Assembly (NCBI GenBank): GCA_914767715.1
Contig: OU612070.1
Coordinates: forward strand, 29,002,025 to 29,066,024
Length of the DNA stretch: 64,000 nucleotides
Source: Membranipora membranacea
Lineage: Eukaryota > Bryozoa > Gymnolaemata > Cheilostomatida > Membraniporidae
Reading direction: 5' to 3'
A program made the translations under genes and the position numbers. Shown piece after piece: positions 48,501 to 60,228 of this stretch. The notes beneath the pieces are model-generated. The model was not told where the DNA came from, did not search any database, and saw nothing but the letters and a program-made list of their open reading frames with translations. Each line of letters starts with the position of its first letter. Within the stretch, counting starts at the first letter, position 1.

Positions 48501-49325
48501 CTAATGGTCTGTCTCAACACTGCATTAAATCATTATCTGTACAGCGGAACTTAATCCACCTGAAGTTTGAACACCACAAACTTATATTAGTCAGAGCCCA
48601 CCGTGTGAGCGCAGGATCACATTAAGTTTTCAGGTGTTCAGTTCAAATGCTAGAATTCTTTAGTTATTAATTTACTGTTAATAACTAAAGGCTATGATTA
48701 GCCATTACAGCGCTTACCCCCCCCCCCCCTTTATGCACTGTGTCATGTTTTAGTGACTATATTACACCTAGGTTTACATGTTAGATAATAAAGTTTTATA
48801 TTTGATACAAAGTTTCCCATCGATGGCCTGCAGGCTGAATGATTCATGAAATGGCGCAAAGTGAAATGTAATATTTCGTTGTGAGGTTAAGTTCCGCTCT
48901 CACATATTCTCACACTTTTTCCATATCATTCAGATTTGTTTCACAATGTAGGATTAATAAAAGTCAATGGGTGTAAAGCCTCAGCACTTGACCATATTGT
49001 CTGTAAGGGGCTGGGCTCTAAAATAGAACATTAATTCTGTCGTCGCAGCCTTCAAAATTAATCTGTCTATTAGGTTGAAATTTGAGATGTGACATAGTGA
49101 GAGTAAATTATATGTCATAACGGCACAATGTATTTAACTTAGATTAAGTAATGACAAGTTTTTGTTCACCAGAAGAATTTTAATGCTTATACCTTTAGCA
49201 CACATATATGATTACTGACTGGTCTGATGTTGTGACAGTTTTACTGATTTGCTGTGTCAGTATAAGATGATGACTGGGTTTTCCCTTTAGTTTTCTCCTA
49301 GTCAGAGTTTAGGTATTTTCCCACG
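36576..49325. promoter_or_regulatory. Cluster of CSL/Su(H)-type binding sites upstream of Delta
   Basis: Eight sites match YGTGGGAAM: 36576-36584, 37924-37932, 40489-40497, 41576-41584, 42474-42482, 43937-43945, 47560-47568 and 49317-49325, on either strand. A ninth, 46352-46360, has the YGTGAGAAM variant. Others lie at 51469, 58253 and 63409. CSL is the DNA-binding effector of Notch, and such clusters are known at Notch target genes. That they act on Delta is inference from position. The motif is short, and the search was done by eye. Confidence 0.45.
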
Positions 49326-49330
49326 TTCTA
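42501..49330. other. Middle part of the Delta upstream region
   Basis: The longest ORF (42614-42955, 113 codons) has no recognisable family, domain or splice context and is probably chance. The stretch contains a GA microsatellite at 44481-44497, two copies of a roughly 47-base unit around CCACCAGCCAGGGTTACC at about 47110-47186, a palindromic ATGATGTCATCAT near 47288, and a G-rich run at 47861-47879. Confidence 0.5.
48717..48729. repeat. Poly-C tract of 13 bases
   Basis: Uninterrupted C run in AT-rich intergenic sequence. Confidence 0.9.
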
Positions 49331-52300
49331 ACATATCCAGGCAGATAGAGCTATAACTCAGACCTGCCCAGCGTGTAGTCAGCTCTCAGATATGTAGTGA
49401 TTTATGTCTGGTCTCTATTGATGTTAAATTGTTTTGGTCATCAATCTTAGCAGGAATTTAACAAAAATAATCAGTGACTCAAAATATTCTAAAGATTCAA
49501 CAAAAGTACACATAGTGCTCCGATTACCATCAAACTGCCACTCTCTCCTCCCACTCTCTCTCTCGGTGTATCTCACCTTTCTCTTGTAATTCATGTTTGT
49601 TTATTTTCGTTCTCCTATTTTCTCTTTAGAATTGAAGGCTGATTTGGTGCTTTATCTGAGATCTCATCATCACTTAAAGTCAGGATTTATTAGTCTGGAT
49701 TGACCCTCAAAACTATTATATACTTGTCTGTGATAGTAAAATAAGCTACCTGCATACAAACTGGGACTAGAACTCACAGGTAGGCAACTTACTCCCCTTG
49801 ATCTACTCCTCTATCTACCTGCAGGTTCCTATGGACACAATCATTAGCATGTCGAGTGTCACCGCCGCCACTCCCCCAGAGCAATTAATAAAATCTCACT
49901 AGGTATTTTAATTAAAAATAAATAGGAAATCAAAGCTGATTCAGATCTCGAACTGTTTAGCTGAAGCGAGAAATTAATAAACACACTGATGTGGGTTAGC
50001 GTGACATCAGACCTGAGTGGATGATACTGAGATAAGATTTTCCTACATGTTTGGTCCTGTGAAAGTCTTCAGGTCATCATCAGTATGACGTGTGGGCAGG
50101 TCTGACATTCCATTGTGTCATAACCACCCAAATTTGAAAAAAACCTGTCAGGCGATGGTTTTAGGGAAATCCAGATTTGAGTCAGGATTAAAGTGACGAC
50201 ATGACGATCAGGTCCAAACATGTGCTGATAAGATTATATACCGTGTCAGTTATCAGCTCTGTCTGTGTGTCCACGGCTCTGTCTGTGTGTCCCGTGCTCT
50301 GAGAAGAGCTGAGATTATATAACAGCTTATCTGTTTATATATCAGTTAGATATTTAGTATCTTATCAATCTCTTACATATCATAGAATATGACTCTATCT
50401 TCGCTATCTGCTACTGTAGGCCATAACCATCCTCTCTCTTTATGACAGTCATTCATACATACATAGACACACACATATATACACATACATGTATCTATAT
50501 ATATATATGTGTGTATGTACATGTAAGTATGTATGTGTGTATACACAGTGATCAGATCTGTTTAGGAATGTCGTACCTAGCGGGTTCACACAAAGAATCG
50601 TCTCACACCGATAATTATAATCCATTTACACTCAGGGTCTCACTGAGACTACATTCTCACTTCTCTTTATCACACACTCATATCTAATATTTTAGCTCCG
50701 GTGCTCAGGGCTACATTATTATAGCTTCACTGTATATTAGAGTTATCTCCCCCTCTCTCTCTCTCTCTATCGATTTCTGTGCTTAGCTCATCCAGGCACA
50801 GCGGAGTAAAAGTGAAAGTTAATATGGATCAACTTTAATCCAGGAAACAAACAATTGCTTACTTTTGTTACGATAAAGTCGCCTTTATAGCTTTAGTCAT
50901 ATTAGAAGGTTAGAGGACTCTCTCCTCATTCATATATAACTGGCTAACAGTTTTAGGATATATGCTTACTCTGTGACTGGCTTGTAGGTTATTCCAAACC
51001 CACAAAAAATTCTATCTTTATACAAACAATAGGCATTGTCATTCTGCTGAAACAATATAACACTTGTCAATTTTAAATCACTCATCACAATGATGACTTT
51101 AATGTACCATACACACCCTATAGGTTATCACTGTAATAATGGCATCATTACCCGAGATACACATACATATCACACCCATGTTATCAGCTAAAATAATTAT
51201 CTCTTATCTTTGTAACTGTGATACACATTAAATTACACCAGGGAGATCAGGCTGAATGGTTACACTAATATAGGATTATTATTTCGGGCCTCTACCTCCC
51301 AGCATTAAGTCATATCATAACATATCATGACATGCCTTAACTCTGGCAACCAACTCCCATTCTCTTTCTCAGAAAAGATATAAAGAATTTTATAAGAGCT
51401 GTTATATTATGACTCAAAAAGTGTGAAAGCAAATGCTCTGCTGAGATCTGAGATTGGAATAAGAGAATTTTCTCACAGTGGCAGTATTAGGGAAAGTTGA
51501 TTAATTAGTTGGCTGCTTGGTTTGCTGGGTTTGCACACTTGATATCGTTGGTATATTTAGTTGTATTTATAGGTGATTGCTTGTATTGATAGGATACTAA
51601 TGTTGGTTTAGCTGGAAGAAGAATTTAACAGTTTGTTTACTCATAACGCACTTGGTTAGAGTTGCGCTCTTATATTACACAGAATGCTAATGTTATTTTC
51701 CCATGATCCCAGCTCGACCCCTCCGTACACACAGTAGTACTTTCTATGCTGGCCTCAAATCGTATAATAAACCTTTAATTACCTTCTCTAGTAGCACAGC
51801 ACTGAGAGTCCGCTGAGGTGGTGACATCAGATCGGTGATTCTACTTTTAGACGGAATGAATTCATAGCAAGGCTTCATTGGAAATGGATATGCAGTGCTC
51901 ACTTTAATTGTGATTGTATAAGGCTTCTTATCAAACCACCAGTTCGGGTGTCATTTACAACTCAGCCGGCCAATTTACTTTGATGTCATACACTGGATAA
52001 TACGCCCTTATAATTACAGTAAAGGTCTATCTACCATACACATAATTTAAAAGGAAAGTTACTCGACTTTGGAGTTATCTAGTCCTGATAATCTCTCTCC
52101 TTCAGCTTGCCACACTAAACTAGTCATATAAATCATAAAGAAAGGTGAACCAGGAAAATCAAATCACCGCAAAAATTGTAATTGAATCTGGAATATAAAA
52201 AAGGTGAAGATAATTAGTTAGAGGATTAGAATATGAGAATATTAGTGGTTAATAGATCCGCTATTCCCATGATATTAAGTAAATCCAGCTCTTATTAGGG

Positions 52301-54400
52301 CTAATCTATCATAGGCTAACCTATCATGTGACTACATTCAGTCATTACACACCGTCATTACACGATGTGATTACAGACACAACGCAGCTGTAGTGTATTA
52401 AATATAAATAAAAAATAATATCATAGCTTATCCATATGATAAATACGCTCATGATATGAGATAATCGTTCATAGCTTCTCAGGCTGTGTGCTAATCCACA
52501 AGATTACCAAATCATAAAATCCTTTATTATTTCTAATCTAATGAAGCTGCTGTGAGATTAAAGCTTTGATGTGCAGCTTGTATTAGTGTGAATTTGTGAG
52601 CAGAATTCTGCCCAAAACAGATTTCATCATGATTAGACAAAGTAGGAATGTGATGAGAACTTTGGACTGATTTGGCCAGCCAGCAGTGTCTCGGATCCTC
52701 ATGTGTGTTAAAATTCATAGGCTGCTCGTCATGAATGAATGGATAGTCCATACTTGTCATCCTTTGGAGTCTGGACTTGATGCATTGTTTATTCTATAGG
52801 GTCTGATGTGAGGGGTTGGTTAGTTAGATTAGGTCTGAAGGTGTTTTGGGGGCCAAACATCTCAAAAACTATCATTAGTTAGCCCAACTCCCCAGCACAG
52901 GAGCAGGTGAGATTCTCATGTGGCGTAGGTGAAGACAACTCACAGATATAGAAAATTTGTCAAAATATTGCTCCTTAGTGCGTGATTAGACAACAATTGC
53001 AAACTATTAGACTAATCTGGGTTCGGAGATTTTTCAATTCAATACAACAAGGTCCGATATGCATACATATGGTAGCGTACCCTGTAAAAAAGAATAAAAA
53101 CCTAATACTTCCGCTGTCACTAGACGCAGGATAAGAATGAATGCACTGTGCAGCTGGCGGGTGAGCCGGTTCTGCAGGAATAGGATAATAGTTTATGGGG
53201 CTCAGGTCTGATTGGCTCAGGTCTGATTGATTAGAGAGGAGAAATCAATGTGGATTAAGTGAGAATTAGCTGAGATCTATTTAACTATCAGTTAGTTAAG
53301 TTGGTTATAAGATTATAAGCCCATCACATGACCTACGCCTACTCTCTCTCAGCTCTCTCAGCAATTTCCGTCCTCATATCAGAGCTCTCCCTGCTGGCTG
53401 ATCTCTGAGCTTGTCCTCTTATATCTCGCTGTCCTCCCAGAGCCCTCTCATCCCTTTCTTCCTGATATTATCGGTCCTTCCTCTCCACCAGTGTAGTTAA
53501 AGTATCCCCACCGCAGCTTGTATAGGATATAGGGTGGAGAGAAGCCCTTGAGATGAGATATAACTTGATGACATTAGCAGATGTCAATGCTGCTGCTGCT
53601 CTTGTAGTGGATAGTTGTAGGGATTATTGGCTTAGTTTGGCTCACTACCATGTTTTAAACTAATAACTATGAGCTCTTAATAGTCCAGTCAAGAAATGAA
53701 GAGTCAGAAATGGGATAATAATGACTCTCTGTATTATAATAACAATAAACTATTTATCTATTTATCCACTCGCAGGGCTAGATACATGCCTCCAAACTCC
53801 AACGTCAATATTACACCATCTGCTTAAAAAATTCATAAAAACTCAGACTGTCGCGTCAAGATTAGACCTTTTAAAATATAACTGCATATTGATACATTGC
53901 TGTCCGGGGTTTAGCATCACACAGTATTTGGAGATTTATATCTATAAAATGCATTCAAAAATTCAAAAAAAATTACAAGCTGTAACTGGTCGTGGGTAGA
54001 GCTGTTTACAATTGATAACATACCTTATAATAATCAAGATTTCAACAATTTAAAATAACAAAAACCCACCAGAGCTAGTAATTAATTAATAGAGTTTTAT
54101 TTGTCTTTATGAAAGTGATATGTGAATACAGGACTGACGGATACCATCTAATCGATCAGTAAATTAATTACCCAACAGTTAACTCTGCGCAGGTACAGTG
54201 TTTGATATTGGACTCCGTGATCTCATCTTTTTTTTGTTTTGGTACGGGTGTCATTGTAAAAAATACAGTCATAATACAAAAACAGTAAGATTTTCTAATC
54301 ATTCATCTCCTCAGCCCTCTGCTCTCATACAGACCTATAAACCCTTCTATACATTCTACTGCTCTATTGTTTTATATAAACAAACCAAACAAAGGGACTA
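49331..54400. other. Delta upstream region, no gene recognised
   Basis: Holds a mixed CA/TA microsatellite at about 50450-50545, a CT-rich run at about 50745-50768, one CSL-like TGTGAGAAA (minus strand) at 51469, and GCTCAGGTCTGATTG repeated near 53200-53230. Short ORFs show no family resemblance. Confidence 0.5.
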
Positions 54401-57400
54401 AGGGCCAACAACTCCATATAAACAGCTGAACAAAGAGATATCTTTGTTGATTTAATTTATTGGTGTAATCTTGTCATGTAGTATCAGATTTCTCTCTTAT
54501 TCCCCATCACTGAGAGTGTCTTTAGCTGTGACATTTTCAGTGAGGTGCTTGCAGGGTGGTATATTAGGCTGTCACAGCTAGATGACAGCCTGGCCGTGTA
54601 TCAGAGCACTGACACATTGTCATAGTGCTGTCAGCGATTTCTCTCACGTACCTTTTGACATGTGACTACACATGGAATGGCCTTGTTCAGTATTCACTTT
54701 GAGGGTCATTTGACACTTTGAGGGGCTCTTGATACGTTGTAGAGACTTGTAGAGACTGCTTGTATATTATTGTCAGACCCGACGATGCTCCGAGCCGCGT
54801 GTGTACTTATGGGATTACAAACCTTATTAATTTATACTATCAGAGTACCAGCAGACACTTGTTAAACTAACAGTGACAACAGTTAAAGGATTATCACATA
54901 ACGACATAACAGCACCGTCTGACTAAAAATAAAATATTCATTCTGAGTGAATAAAATTATTAATGGTGTGATAGTCAAGATTCATATCAACAGTTTTAAT
55001 AACACGCTTCGAAGAGACCCAACACAAATTAAGCTGCTGAGAATCTACCCTCAGTGAATTTTGTTTTCAGTGAATTTTTGAAGCACTGCCTGATAGATAG
55101 TTTATAGCGATCTGAACTCATACCTTCACTATATTGTGTGCTTTTAAAAATGTCTTGAAAAGGAAGATGTTATTTCAAAATAAAAGTATATTTGCATTGA
55201 TAGAGAAGCGTTAAAGTAGATTACAAAGACTTGTGTTTGCTTCGTGACCAAAACTATCAATGTAGCTAAGAATCGGTGAAAACTGAACCCATGGGAAAAT
55301 CTCTTTTTATTTTAAGTTTCCTGAATTGTCAGTGCAGTGTAAGATTTAGTCAAAGACAATGGCAAACTTAACGCATTCATAGCTCGCCTATCATCTCAAT
55401 GTTATAGTGCTCAGATCATAAAAAAAGTCAACACTGGCTTTATGTATCATCGTTTTAGATAAGTACCACTTCGACTTCAAATAGCCTTATCAGTTATGGC
55501 GTTTTATAGGAGGATGAATTGTTGTTTTTGTTTAGGTTATGTCTTATTTTTAGTAATTGTTGGCCACATGTTCTCAAACTTCTGGTTACATTAGCTGGTC
55601 TGGACTCGATGTGTAGTGACACGAGAGTAAAATATGCAGCAGTCTAGTCGTCCCATTGATAATACATTACATAGCCGGGCTACACTCTACACCCTTATAG
55701 AGGGTTTTGTTTATAAATATGATGACTGGTGATGAATTTAAATAATTACACTGTTTACCAATTAGAGATAATGAGTGGTTATAGAGAGCCATCTCAGACC
55801 CCTATACTCAGAGCTCAGGCCCCTATACTCAGAGCTCAGGCCCTAACACTGTTATTATTACCACTTATTCTAAGGTATGACATACAATCGTACTGTATAT
55901 GTGAGCAGACTGTATATAGACTGGCTATGGCCCTACAGCTGGACGATCCGGCTGATCACACCTAACGCTATACTTAATTATTACCCTCACAGGTATTTAG
56001 ATACCTAATAATGTATTAGTGTTTGTTTTTATAGAGAAGTGATCAGATTAAGAGACTCTCCGTACTGAAGGTGTGATCAGACCCAGACTAGGACTCAGGA
56101 CTCACTTAGCTTCTGTATACAGAGTAATGAACTACACTTCTATCTGACACTGTGAGGTGAGAGACACAACATTATTACACGACGTTATTACACGACAACG
56201 TTATTATCACTATCTATCTCCTGTTATTTTTACACAGTTAGTAATAGTAATAGTAATAATATAACTAGTCAAGGTGTGACAAGTCAATTATCCATATCTT
56301 AAATGCTGTATTTAACATTTTGGTTCAGTTTAGGCTCAGTTTAGGTGTCTGTCATCTGTAGATGGCTAGATTCTCACTCTGAAGGTTTCTAATCTTCACT
56401 CATCCTCAATCACCTGCTGTTTATCTGCCACAACCACATGATTTTCTATCTGGAGGCTTCAGGGACAGATTTCTATATTCTGTGCAGTTTTGGGGATTTA
56501 ATGACAGCTAACATCTGCTTCGATGGCTTTTGTTGTGGCATGGGTTAACATGTGCTCTGTGACATTGATATCATGCCTGAATAAGTGCTTGATTGCCTCT
56601 TACCTTTCAATCTATCACCTCACAAGACAATAACATCAATCATGCATCAACAGTTAGAAATTGTGTCCCTTTGTACACCATTATAGCTAATGTACCCCTA
56701 TAAACAATTTCTGTCATGGGCCTGTCACTGTCAAATTGACATCAACCATCAGGTGCTTTACTAGAAATAGCCAATCACAAGTGAGCTAGAACAATTCAAA
56801 TGCTGCACATTGCAGAGCAAAGAGATCGAAATCTAAAATCTAATTCATCAATAATTAACAAACTGTCACAAGGTCACAAATTTAAATAAAGGTTTGACTG
56901 GATAAAATCCGTAGGGAGATGAGCATTTGTAACTTTTACTAAGAGAATTTCATTTTTTATCAGCTTCGTGCCAAAGTTATATTTATAGCCTCGAGCCGTT
57001 CCATCAGTCCAATAGTTTGATGCATGTCAGAGATTCAGATGGCTTTAGCGTTAGAAGATGTCTAGTTTACACAGGCAAGCAGCCCGCTTCTATAATCCTA
57101 AATATTTAAGTGACATTCTCATTTGTTGACTTTCGTTTGAGGTGTCATGCGTCATATTTGCTCTAAGTGGATGGCTTTTTGATTCCCTTTACAAACCAAC
57201 CGTTTTTTATTGATATTCAGAAGTTTGGAGCACAATATGTCAAATCTCACAGCCCTTACAGTATAGCAGCCTCAGAATAATATCTTAATTGATTTACGCC
57301 TCAATCTAGGAATGTTTTGGTGATTGATAATGAGCGATAGACAATAGAGAGAAGGTTTGGCTTATCGGTTTGTACAAGATGACCATGTTCTGTCAATCAA

Positions 57401-60210
57401 AATGTCAAACAGCCCAGCAACAGCAGCGCTCACCTCAGAGCTCATAATGTGATGCTGCCTTGTGCGCTGCCCGCCTTCTTTAATCTCATATGATACACAT
57501 GACTATGACAGAGAGAGCGGGCACATAAAGAGACAGTGTTTAACATGGAATCTTGTTTATTTAAATCATAGCAGAGATACTAATTACTCTATCATGGGAA
57601 CGTGACATTAGCCTCCATTATACCAGACCTCACTTTTTAAAAACAAAAATAAGACCGCCAAAACTTGTGGAAATGTCAAGATGAGAGGGATTAGCTTTCT
57701 ATTGGTCAGCTGACTGTGCTTGTCACCACAATGAACGAGAGGCAGCTGTTTAGGGATACGACGACGTCGAGTCATTGACAGATAAATACAGCAGGGGCAG
57801 AAGGTATAACTGATATGTAAAAAACAAGCCGGCACACGACCAGGACCACCAAACAACCACTACTCATAGATTACTCCAACCACAAGATACAAAACACTGA
57901 GATCAGGTCAAACATCACTTATAGATAACTGATCCTCCTCGTATAAACTCAGCCGAGTAAACTCAGATACGCTTTAATTAAATCTTCTTATAGAAAAGAT
58001 AACAGGCCTCTCAGGCTGCCCGCCCCCTGCCCGGCCTCTCAGGTCTTAGTATCAGAGTATATAACATCTGCTGTGCTGACACCCACTGCTGACCGCTCTA
58101 GTTTAGTCTAGTCATTTTTTAATGAGATATTTTGTGTAAGCTCTGTGACTAAGCTACAGTCAACATGTCGGGCTGTGAGGGCTGGGAGGGTACTATAGGA
58201 AATGGGTATCAAGTAGTATGGTGAAATTGTTTGGATAATTTCACAGCTTTTCTGTGAGAAAATTACAAATTTGACCACCTCGTAGCCACGAGATCAAAAG
58301 ATGCTGGTTTTCCTGTTTAGGTGTTTTTGTGTTGGGGAGATATTAGCACTGTTTGTGAAATTTGCCAAAATTGTTTCATCTTGTCACACATCAAATCTAC
58401 GCCGCAGCTAAAGTGGTCCTAAAATAAACAGATCAGACCAGAGACTGGATTGGTTTAACCTCTCAACACAAACACTGATACCTGCCTATACTGTAGTTAG
58501 ATGGTGGGCTAAATGATAGCTGCAAATTAAGCCTTTGTATTAATGTGATTATAATGGAGTTAAGTTTTTATTGACAGTGCCCAGCTTTAGTTTAATTGTT
58601 TAGGTTTTGGCCCCACATGGCACACTTTTAATATGACAGGATTAGGCACCTATCAATAAGATTTCACTTGTGTAGCATATGTTTGCTTCATTATTTGATG
58701 CTGTTTATCTTTAAGTTTTCTAATGAGGTATTACTGCTTACAAATCAACTCAATCAGTAGCCATATGTGCATAACGATAGTGATTTTCTGTTATAAACGA
58801 CGTCTGTTACAGTTTGTTGTCCCTGCCCCAGTCGGCTACCACTTATAAATTGCTCATGGTATAATATCAAAGAAATTGTCTGGAACGGGATACATACACA
58901 ATACTCATAAGTCATAAATAAAGCTTTCCCAGTAATTTCCCAAAATCCAGATTGTCCCATCAGGACAGACAGGAACATATGCGCTGAGAGATTTCTGAAA
59001 TACTCGTAACTTTCCACAGCAAAGCTTTTGATACTGAGAGGCTTTTTAGATTCAATATCTAACATAATTGTCTACCTTCAAAATAGGCAGATTCACATAT
59101 TTCCATGTCCCTCACATGCATTGACGTTATTCAAAGCTGGATATGGCCTGAAAATTCATTTTTACATTTGGCAACAAAAACAAGCTGAAAAGAACAAGTT
59201 AGTTACATAGTATTCTGTAAATTTAGCTCTGTCAGCTAATACTCAGAGAATTTGGGGCTGTTGGCAGATTGCCACTTTAAGGCCCGCCTTTGATGCAACA
59301 AAGCAAGGCCACGAGGACATGGCTGGCTACTTTGCAACTATCTCCTAATTTATTTTGTTTGCATGGCTTTTGTTGCACCCAATTTATGTGTACATAATGA
59401 TCAGTCATTGCTGGAACACTCCTTTGTTGTTTACTACAAGCAGGCTCGTGCCACATATCAACTTTAGCCAATCAGCGTCAAGCTCTTTTGTCCTGAACCA
59501 ATTAAAATCACTTTATTATAATATAGATACAAGTGTAGTAAATTTGGCTTCATTTACAATCAGGCACGTGCCATAGGGAAGACACAAGACTGGAGTATAA
59601 GGAACTCATGGAGTAAAAATTTTTGATAGTGGATTTTTCTCATATTTATTAAAGTAAGTCTACCATTCTCTTTCTAAGCTAACCTTGGTTTATCTTATGA
59701 CTGGATATCTGATAACCTTCAGTTGTGGACACAACAAAGGAACAGTAATAATCACTCAAGCAATTTAATCTTCAGACTTCTTTCTTTCTTACACAACAAA
59801 CAATTTCAAACAACTCACTTCATAGACAGTTTTAGCTTTCCTTACTCTCTAAATTTTTTGCATCTTACTACTGGGCTTATTCCTGCAGGTTTAGAAAGTA
59901 TCAGTCCATGTCTGTTGTTTTAAAATAATTCAACCTGCATTGATTTGGTTTGCAAGCAGATTTAAAGCTTGTCATTTTCATTCTACACTCAGATGTCAGT
60001 CTTCCCTACCTACATTATAAACCTTTACATTCTTCCTTCGCTTGATGATCAAGCTCATTCTCAGATCCCAGAACAAGCCTCAACAGACTACTAGGGTGGC
60101 TCTATTTCTGAAAACTGAAATAATTTATGAAATATAACATGAATGCTTGTTTTAGGCTTTCTGACCAGTTTTTAATTTATTTTTAACATCAACTTTGATT
60201 TTGTTTTCAG
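54401..60210. other. Delta proximal upstream region, probably promoter and 5' UTR intron
   Basis: No coding exon recognised. A 21-base stretch around CCCCTATACTCAGAGCTCAG is duplicated at about 55799-55841, and a CSL-like TGTGAGAAA lies at 58253. Because the first coding exon of Delta starts right after a strong acceptor (TTTTGTTTTCAG ending 60210), a non-coding first exon and the promoter should lie somewhere in or left of this stretch; I could not place them. Confidence 0.5.
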
Positions 60211-60228
60211 GTTGTAGACCACGCAATC